Below are positions 1 to 9,500 of a DNA stretch of 64,000 nt, in pieces. Below the pieces are notes generated by a model. The model did not search any database. It was not told where the DNA came from and worked only from the letters and a program-made list of their open reading frames with translations. This stretch comes from an uncultured Acetobacteraceae bacterium (GTDB lineage: Bacteria; Pseudomonadota; Alphaproteobacteria; Acetobacterales; Acetobacteraceae), in contig CAIVPZ010000041.1 in NCBI GenBank assembly GCA_903907955.1, positions 1 to 64,000 of the forward strand, written 5' to 3'. Each line of letters begins with the position of its first letter. Within the stretch, counting starts at the first letter, position 1. The translations under genes were made by a program, and so were the position numbers.

Positions 1-6
1 CACCCA

Positions 7-83
<77 letters not shown>

Positions 84-110
84 AAATAACCTCCCATATC
101 ATAAATATTA

Positions 111-141
111 GCCGCCTCGGAGAATACCCTCCGCAGGCGGC
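111..141 (+). terminator. Hairpin downstream of tRNA, possible terminator
   Basis: GCCGCCT-CGGAG (111-122) pairs with CTCCG-C-AGGCGGC (129-141) across a 6-nt loop, with one bulged C. It begins 28 nt after the tRNA. No T-run follows, so intrinsic termination is only a possibility. Confidence 0.35.
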
Positions 142-412
142 GCGCCGTCGTTGCATCAGCACCAGGGCGCAAACACGTGCCCGATACCGCCGGCTGCCGA
201 TCCAGCGTGAGCCCACCCCTTGAAGGGCTGCGGCCCGGACCGTGGATCGTTCTGCCAAGCGCTTCAATTACCTCAAGAGTCGGGTTTTTTTACACATTTT
301 TTGCCACAATCGTTGAAAACCACTCGAATCACGCCGCCAGCCTGTCGGAAATCTTTACAATTTCAGTCGGCATCGTTCTGTCAGCGCTTTGTGATTCCAC
401 AATAGTCCGCCG
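142..412. other. Intergenic region upstream of the giant gene
   Basis: No gene is convincing here. The stretch 280-305 is T-rich, unlike most of the window. An open frame continues upstream of the giant gene to 177, but it has no ribosome site, lies upstream of the sigma-54 promoter and does not resemble protein. Binding sites for a sigma-54 activator would be expected here; I could not identify them. Confidence 0.5.
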
Positions 413-428
413 TGGCATGGAATTTGCT
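413..428 (+). promoter_or_regulatory. Sigma-54 (-24/-12) promoter
   Basis: TGGCAT (413-418), five bases, then TTGCT (424-428) matches the RpoN consensus TGGCAC-N5-TTGCW at all but one base. The invariant GG (414-415) and GC (426-427) are exactly 10 nt apart. The predicted transcription start is near 439, leaving a leader of about 75 nt before the ATG at 513. Established knowledge: many PEP-CTERM genes are driven by RpoN with the PrsK/PrsR two-component pair, and the gene downstream is a PEP-CTERM gene. Confidence 0.8.
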
Positions 429-512
429 GACGGTAAATACAAGTTAATCTGGCGTTCGGGAGCGCCTGCGCGGCGGAAGCTGCGTCCACGGCAAGATGGA
501 GTTAGATGCGCG

Positions 513-3500
513 ATGAACCGCATGAATTCTCTGCTCGCTTCGACTGCGCTTGCCATGGTCATGGGCGCGGCCATCACCTTGCCGGCGACGCCTGTCGCCG
601 CGCAGCCGGTGACGGACCCCTCGCCGCCTCCGAGCGGGCCTGGCCCTTTGCAAGGCAATTCATATGACGGCGCCAACGGCGCCAACGGTATCACCTCGCC
701 CGGCGGGGATGGCGCCCCCGGATTCTCGGCCAGCGCCACTGCCACCGACACCGGAACGCCCGGCACCAGCAACGCCACCGCCTATGGCGGCAGCGGCGGC
801 AGCGGCGGCAACGGCGATCTGGGGTATGTCGGCGGTAACGGCGGCGCCGGCGGCGCCGCCTCAGCCGTGGCGACCACGTCGAGCGGCGACATCAACGGCA
901 ACGGCTACGCAGGTGCAAGCGCCTATGGCGGCTATGGCGGCAATGCCGGCCAGCCGAACGCCGGGAATTACGGCAGCAGCCCGGTCATTCCCGGGTCGAA
1001 CGGCGGCAATGCTGGCGACGCGACCGCCAGCGCGACCAGCCAGGGCCTGAGCGTCGCGAGCGCCGCGGCCACGGCGAATGCTTACGGCGGGAATGGCGGC
1101 AACGCCTCCGCGTCGTCGGACGGCAACGGCAGCGGGGCGTCCGGCGTGGCTGGCAACGCCACGGCCACCGCGACCGCGGTCGGCACGCACGACTCCGCCG
1201 CCTCCGCCGGCGTAGCAGCCGGCACCCAGGGCGCCGGCACGGGTCTGAACGGCATCGATGTCTCGGGCAATGCCAGCGCCAGCGCGACGGCGCCGGTTTC
1301 CGCCGCGGCGCAGGTCGTTGTTTTCAATGGCAGCGGCGGCAGTGCCACCGGCAACGCCAACGGCGGCGCCGGCGCGGCGGTGAGCCTGAACAACGCGCCG
1401 CAGGCGACCGTCAATCCGGGCGGCAGCATCGGCCTGACGCAGTCCCTATGGGGGGGCAACGGCGGCAGCGCGCTTGGCGGGACTGGCGGCGCCGGCGGTT
1501 TGGCAAGCTCCACGCTGTCGCAGGATGGCACCACCCTTGGCAACGTGTCGCTGACGGCGAATGCCAACGGCGGCAACGGGGGCGACTCGTGGGCGGCCGG
1601 CGGCGCGGCCGGCGGCGCGAACGCTTCTGCGACCCTGACCAATAACAATGGCAGCGCCTCGTTTGTCACGGCAACCGCCGCCGGCGGCAGGGGCGGAGCC
1701 GGCGCCACGCCGGCGGCGGGCGCCGATGCGCATGTGACCGCGACCGCAAGCGGGCCGGGCAGCGCCTCGGTCTACGGCCTCGCCGTCGGCGGCAATGGCG
1801 GCACCGGCTATGGCACCGGCGGCGCAGCGGGCGGCCAGGGCTATCTCGACAACGTGTCGGGCACTTCGACCAATGGTGGGTTCATCTCGGTCACCGGCTC
1901 CGTCGTCGGCGGCAACGGCGGTGACGGCAATTCGGACGGCACCGGCGCGAACGGCACCGCCGTCTCGCTCTTCAATGCCGTCAGCGGGGCGACCAGCGGG
2001 ACGCTGTACCTCTATCAGAACGCCACCGGCGGCAATGCCGGCGGTGGCGGGTCCGGCTCGGCTCCGGGTAACGGCGGTGCCGCGTTGAGCATGGTTGCGG
2101 GCACCAACCCGACCAACGCGCCGACCGGCGCCGCAAGCTACAATCTGAACGCCGCCGCGTATGGCGGCAACGGTGGCTTCAGCGACACCGGAACGGCAAC
2201 GGACGGCGCCACCGGCACAGCGATCGCGGCTGCCTCGGACAGCAACGGCAATTCGGTCGGGGCGGGCGCCTTCGCCATCGGCGGCATCGGCGGCAGCACC
2301 AATTCCGGCATCGCCGGGAACGGCGGCGCCGGAGTCGCGCAGGCCAGCGCGCAGACAACCGGGAACAACTACGCCGCCGTGACGGCGACCCAGACGGGCG
2401 GCGACGGCGGCAGCGCCTACTCCGGCGGCACCGCCGGCAAAGGCGCTGACAGCACCCTGACCAACGCCGTCGCCGGCTCCACCAATGGCGGCTCCCTGAA
2501 CCTGACGCAGTACTCGTCTGGCGGTTGGGGCGGCAGCGTGGACTATTACGACGGCGGCACCGCCGGCGCGGCGGGCGTGGGCACCTCCTCGCTGACCTTC
2601 GACGACACGGCCAGCCTCACCCCCAGCAACAACCTGACCGGCGGCAGCAACGCGAGCGGCGGCAATGGCGGGTCGGTTTACGGCAACACCGGCGGCGCCA
2701 CGCACGCGGCGGATGGCGGCGCGGGGATCGCGAACGCCAATCTGACCGGTGCCTACTATGTCAATGTGAACGCCGCGGCGAACGGCGGCTGGGGCGGCTC
2801 CATTGACGGCGGCGGCATTGCCGGCAACGGCGGCGCGGCGAACCTGTCCGGCGGCAGCGGGCCGGCGGCGGTGTATGGCAGTTCAGCGAATTACGGCTAC
2901 AACGTCGCCGTGGTCGGCGCGGCGACCGGCGGCGGCGGCGGCAATGCGGACGGGCCGGGCGGCCAGGCGGGCAGCGGCGCGTCGGTCAACCTGCTCAGCA
3001 ACGGCAGCCCTACCGACGCGGTGGGTGGCTCCGCGCCTGGCGGCAACCTGACCCTGATTCAGTACGCGACCGGCGGCACCGGCGGCACCGGCACCAATGG
3101 CGCCCTCGCCGGCGTGGCGGGCGCGGCCTCCAGCGAGCTTGACGGCAGCAATCCGTCCAGCGCCGCCGGCTACGCTCTGTTCGCCAACGCTTATGGCGGC
3201 ACCGGCGGCGGCACCGATACCGGCATTGCGGCGAACGGCGCCACCGGGACGGCGATCGCGAATGCCTCGGACAGCAACTACAATGGGGTCACGGCGGGCG
3301 CCTACGCCACCGGCGGCAACGGTGGCAACTCATCGGGCGGCACCGCCGGGAACGGCGCCGCCGGTATCGCCCAGGCCAGCGCGCAGACAAACGGGAGCAC
3401 CTACGCCGCCGCGACGGCGCAGCAGACCGGCGGCAATGGCGGCAACGACAACGCCGGCGGCACCGCCGGCAGCGGCGCCGACAGCACCCTGACCACCACC

Positions 3501-6500
3501 CCTAGCGGCAGTGCCAACAGCGGCGCCGTCACCGGCTCCACCAATAGCGGCAGCCTGTTCCTGACCCAGACGGCGATCGGCGGCAGTGGCGGCAACGCGT
3601 CCAATGCCGGCACCACCGGTGTCGCCGGCGCGGCGGGCGCGGCCAATTCCTCGCTGACCTTCGACGACGGGCTCAGCCCCACCGCCAGCTACAACCTGAC
3701 CGGCAACAGCAACGCGCTCGGCGGCAACGGCGGCTCGGTTTCCGGCAATGGCAACGGTACCCCTGCAAGCGCGCCGAACGGCGGCGCGGCGACCGCGAAC
3801 GCCAATCTGAGCGGCTATTACAGTGTGAACTCGAACGCCGCCGCCACTGGCGGCACCGGCGGCAACATCGACAGCGGCGGCACTGGCGGCGTTGGCGGTG
3901 CGGCGACGGCGAACGCCGCCGCCAATACCTACTACTATTATTATTTCGGCACCGGCGCGGGTGCGACCGCGCTTGCAACCGGTGGCACGGGCGGTTCCAG
4001 CGACGGCGCGGGCGGCACGGGGGGGGGCGGTGGGGCGGCGAGCGCAACGGCCTCCGCGACGGGCGGAGTCTATAACTACAACGCCGCGACGGCGACCGCG
4101 ACCGGCGGCGCCGGCGGCGCCGGCACAAACGGCGCCAGCGGCGGCGCCGGTGCCAGCCAGACCCTCATCGACGCAGTCGCAGTCAGCGGCTCCCATTATA
4201 GCGGCACTCTGGCCCTGACGCAGAACGCCACCGGCGGCGCCGGCGGCAACGCGTCCAATGCCGGCGGCACCGGCAACGGCGGCGCGGCGGGAACCGCCCT
4301 GTCCTCGCTGACCTTCGACTCAACGACGGCTTCCGACTACAGCGACTACCTGAACGGCAACAGCAACGCGACCGGCGGCGCTGGCGGGTCGGTTGCCGGC
4401 AACACCAACGGCACCGGCACGGTTGCGCCGGACGGCGGCGCGGCGACCGCGAACGCCAATCTGAACGGCTATTACAATGTGTACTCGAATGCCGCCGCCA
4501 CCGGCGGCGCCGGCGGCAGCGTTGACGGTGGCGGCATTGCCGGCAACGGCGGTGCGGCGAACCTGTCCGGCGGCAGCGGGCCGGCGGCGGTGTATGGCAG
4601 TTCAGCGAATTACGGCTACAACGTCGCCGTGGTCGGCGCGGCGACCGGCGGCGGCGGCGGCAATGCGGACGGGCCGGGCGGCCAGGCCGGCAGCGGCGCG
4701 TCGGTCAGCCTGCTCAGCAACGGCACTCCTGGCGCCGACGCGGTCGGCGGCTCCGTACCCGGCGGCGCCCTGACCCTGACGCAGAACGCGACCGGCGGGG
4801 CCGGCGGCAACGGCACCAATGGCGCCGCCGCCGGCGCGGCCGGCAATGCCATCAGCAAGCTTGACGGCAGCACGGCCAACGCTACCAGCTACACGCTGAA
4901 CACCAACGCGACCGGCGGGGCCGGCGGCGGCAGCGACGGCATCGGCAGCCAAGCCCCCACCGCAGGCGGCACGGCCACGGCAATCACCAACGCGGTGACC
5001 ACGTTTTATTACGGCAGCGTAACCGGGAACGCGACGGCCACCGGCGGCGCCGGCGGCGCCGGCACCAACGGCACCAGTGGCGCGCAGGGCGGCACGGCGT
5101 CGGCGACTGCCTCCGCCACGAACAACAGCGGTAACAACAACTACTACTACAACAGTACGAGCGCGACGGCGCAGGCGACCGGCGGCGCGGGGGGGGCCAG
5201 CATCGGCGCGGGTGGCACCGGCGGCGCCGGTGGAACGGCGATCGCCACCGCCTCCGCTGCCGCATCCGGCTACGATTACTACTCTGGCTACTACTCCTCC
5301 ACGCATGCCACCGCGAGCGCGACCGGTGGCGCGGGCGGCGCGGGTTACAACGGCGCGTCCGGCGGCACCGGCGCCGACCAGACGCTGGCCGACGCGGTCA
5401 GCGGCTCGACCAGCAACGGCAACCTGAGCCTGGCGCAGAACGCGACCGGCGGGGCGGGCGGCAACGCGATCAATGCTGGCCTCACCGGCGGCGGCGGCGG
5501 CGGCGCGGGCGCGGGCACTTCCTCGCTGACCTACAACGCAACGACGGTTGCCGACACCAGCTACTCCCTGAACGGCACCAGCAACGCGACCGGCGGCAAC
5601 GGCGGGTCGGTTGCGGGCAATCAGTACATCAACGCCTGGGCGGGCAATGGCGGGTCGGCGGCCGCAGCGATCAATCTTACCGGCGTCAACATTGTGAACG
5701 CGAACGCCACCGCGGCCGGCGGCAACGGCGGCAGCATGGATGGCGGCGGCTGGGCCGGCAACGGCGGCGGGGCGAGCCTGTCCGGCGGCACCGGGCCGGC
5801 GGCGGTGTACGGCAGTTCGGTCAATGGCGCCAATGTCAGCGTAACCGGCACCGCGATCGGCGGCAGCGGCGGCGACGGGACCGGAGGCACCGGTCTCGGT
5901 GGCTACGGCGCGTCGGTCAATCTGCTCAGCAACGGCACTTCCGGCGCCGACGCGGTGGGCGGTTCCACCACCGGCACCCTGACCCTGACGCAGACCGCGA
6001 TCGGCGGCAACGGCGGCAGCGGCACCACTGGCGCCAACGCCGGCGCGGCGGGCAATGCCAGCAGCGCGCTTGACGGCACCAACGCGTCCAACGCCTACAG
6101 CTACTCGCTGAATGCCAATGCCACCGGCGGCACCGGCGGCGGCAGTGACGGCACCGGCTATTGGTTCGGGCCAGGCGTCGCCACCGCCGGCGGCAACGCC
6201 ACGGCGATCACCAATGCGTCGAGCGCGGCCGGTTCAGGCTACGTCGCCGCGAACGCAACGGCCACCGGCGGCACCGGCGGCTGGGGCATCCAGGGCACCA
6301 ATGGCGCGACCGATGGCGCGCAGGGCGGCACGGCGACGGCGACCGCCTCGGCCAGCAACAACAACAGCTATGCCTACGAAAGCTACGCCACCGCAAACGC
6401 GACCGGTGGCGCGGGCGGTTCCAGTGACGGCGTGGGCGGCACTGGCGGCGCCGGCGGCACGGCGAGCGCAACCGCCTCTGCCGCCTCGACGAATTATGAT

Positions 6501-9500
6501 TACTGGTACTACTACGGTACGAGGGCGACGGCCTACGCGACGGGCGGCGCCGGCGGCGACGGCACCAACGGCGCCAGCGGCGGCACCGGCGCCGATCAGA
6601 GCCTCAGCAATGCTGTCACCGGCTCCACGAATCAGGGCGAACTTTTCCTGGCGCAGAACGCGACCGGCGGCGCGGGCGGCAACGCCTACAATCCCGGCAG
6701 CACCGGCAATGCCGGCGCGGCGGGCGCCGCGAACTCCGCGCTGACCTACAACGCCACGACGGCTGCCGACTCCAGCTACTATCTGACCGGCAACAGCAAC
6801 GCGACCGGCGGCGCTGGCGGCTCGGTTGTCGGCAACACCAACGGTGCCGGCACGACCGCGCCGGACGGCGGGGCGGCGAACGCGAGCATCAACCTGACCG
6901 GCAATTACTATGTGTATGCCAACGCCACGGCGCTGGGCGGGGCTGGCGGCAGCATCGACGGCGGCGGCAACGCCGGCAACGGCGGCGTGGCAACCCTGTC
7001 CGGCGACCCCGGCCCCACGCCGGTCTACGGCAGTTCGTTGACTCCTGGTTACTCCGTCACCGTGACCGGCACGGCCACCGGCGGACAAGGCGGCGACGCG
7101 ACCGGGGGCGGCACTGCCGGCGCCGGCGGCAGCGAGAGCCTGACCGACGCGGTCGGCGGCAGTGCCGTCAACGGCAACCTGACGCTGAACCAGAATGCCA
7201 ATGGCGGTGCGGGCGGCAACGCCTACAATCCCGGCAGCACCGGCAATGCCGGCGCGGCGGGGGGGGCGAACTCCGCGCTGACCTACAACGCCACGACGGC
7301 TGCCGACTCCAGCTACTATCTGACCGGCAACAGCAACGCGACCGGCGGCAACGGTGGGTCGGTCTACGGCAACACCAACGGCGCCGGCACGACCGCGCCG
7401 GACGGCAGGGGGGCGAACGCGAGCATCAACCTGACCGGGAATTACAACGTCTACGCCAACGCCGCGGCGCAAGGCGGTGCTGGCGGCAACATCGACGGCG
7501 GCGGCCACGCCGGCAACGGCGGCGTGGCGACCCTGTCCACCGACGTGGGGCCGGCGGTCTACGGCAGTTCGGTGAATGGCTACTCCGTCAGCGTGACCGG
7601 CGTGGTCACCGGCGGCCGTGGCGGCGACGCCACCGGGGGCGGCTTTGCCGGCGCCGGCGGCAGCGAGAGCCTGAACAACGCGGTCGGCGGCAGCACCCCC
7701 GGCGGCAGCCTGACCCTGACGCAGAACGCAACCGGCGGGGCCGGCGGATCGGCTTACAGCGGCGGCACGGCAGGCGCGGGCGGCACGGCAAGCTCGGTGC
7801 TGAACTACACCGACACGACAAGCAGCTTCCTGACCGCCAACGTGGCGGCGGTCGGCGGCAAGGGCGGGTCGGCCATCGACCCCGCCAACGGCGCGGACGG
7901 CGCCACCGCGACGGCGACGAACAACCTGACCGGGGCCGGCAACGTCTCGGCCAATGCCTCCGCGACGGGCGGCAGCGGCGGCGACGGGTCCGGCGACGGC
8001 ACGGCCAATACCTATCACGCCGGCAACGGCGCGACGGGCACCGCGACGGCGAGCGCGAACGGCACCGGCACCGGCAGCGTGTCGGCCTCGGTGACCGAAC
8101 TCGGCGGCAGCGGCGGCACCGGCTACACCGCCGCGGCAGGCGGCAACGGCGCCAGCCAGACGGCGATCGACCTGGCGACCGCGAGCACGTCAGGCGGCGG
8201 GTCGCTGTTGCTGACGCAGAACATCACCGGCGGCTCGGGCGGGTATTCGTTCGGCGGCGGCACCCCCGGCCAAGCCGGCTCCGCCACCTCGCAGGTCGAC
8301 GGCACGAACGCAGGCACGGCCAACGGCAACAGCAGTGCCAGGGGCGGCAACGGCGGCGGGTCGGACACGGTCAGCGGGCAGGATGGCGGCGCGGCCAGCG
8401 CGGTGACCAACATCACCTCCACCGGCGGCTACGCGGGGTCCGTGACCACCGCTTACGGCGGCAATGGCGGCGTGGTGGATTCCGGCAACGGCACCAGCAC
8501 GGGGCAGAGCGCCGGGAATGGCGGGGCGGCGAGCGCGGCCTCAAACGCCACCTCGGCGGCCGGGCAAACGGCCTATTCCGCCGTGTCCGCCACCGGCGGC
8601 AATGGCGGCTATGCCTACAACACCGGCAACACCGCCGGCAACGGCGGGGTCGCCACCGCGACCGCGATTTCCACCGCGAACGGCGGCGGCCTGGGCCAGG
8701 CAATCGTCAACATCACTGGCGGCAACGGCGGCTACGGCGGCAACGGCGCCAATGCCGGCAGCGGCGCCACCGAGTCGGCGACCAACAGCGCCTCCGCGGT
8801 GACAAGCGGCGATATCTATCTGGTGCAGTCGGTCACCGGCGGCAGCGGCGGCTATGCGTATCAAAACGGTCTTGGAGCCGCCGGCACGGCAGGCGCGGCC
8901 GGTGACGCCACCTCGATCCTGAACACCGCGTCGAACGGCAATGCCACCACCTACAACTACGCCTATGGCGGCAACGGCGGCGGCACCGATATCGGCAATG
9001 GCGCCGCTGGTGGCACGGCCAACGCGCAGACCACGCTGACGGCCGCCGGCAGCATCAATTCGACCGTCCAGGCTGGCTACTACTACGGCAACGGCGGATA
9101 CGGCTATGGCACGGGCAACAGCGGCGGGGCGGGCGGAGCGGCCACCGCCGGCGCCAACCTGACCTCGACCGGCGGCGGCAGCGTTACCAGCTACGTATAT
9201 GATTACGGCGGCAACGGCGGGGCCGGCCACAACGGGGCCAATGGCGGCAACGGTGGCAACGCCACCATCACCGCGGCCAACAACACCATCGCGACGAGCG
9301 GCAATATCTCCGCTTACGACTATGCCTATGGCGGCAGCGGCGGCTACAGCGCCAGCGGCACCGCCGGCACCGCGGGCAACGGCTCCGCGGTCGTCAGCGC
9401 CAGTTCCACCGGCGGTTCCGTGAGCGGGACCAGTTATGCCTATGGCGGCGCAGGCGGCAACAGCGGCGGCAGCGGCGCCGCCGGCGGTACGGCCAACGCG

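Noticed and set aside
177-512. N-terminal extension of the giant gene from 177
   Set aside because: It lies upstream of and across the sigma-54 promoter, has no ribosome site and precedes a clear signal peptide at 513.
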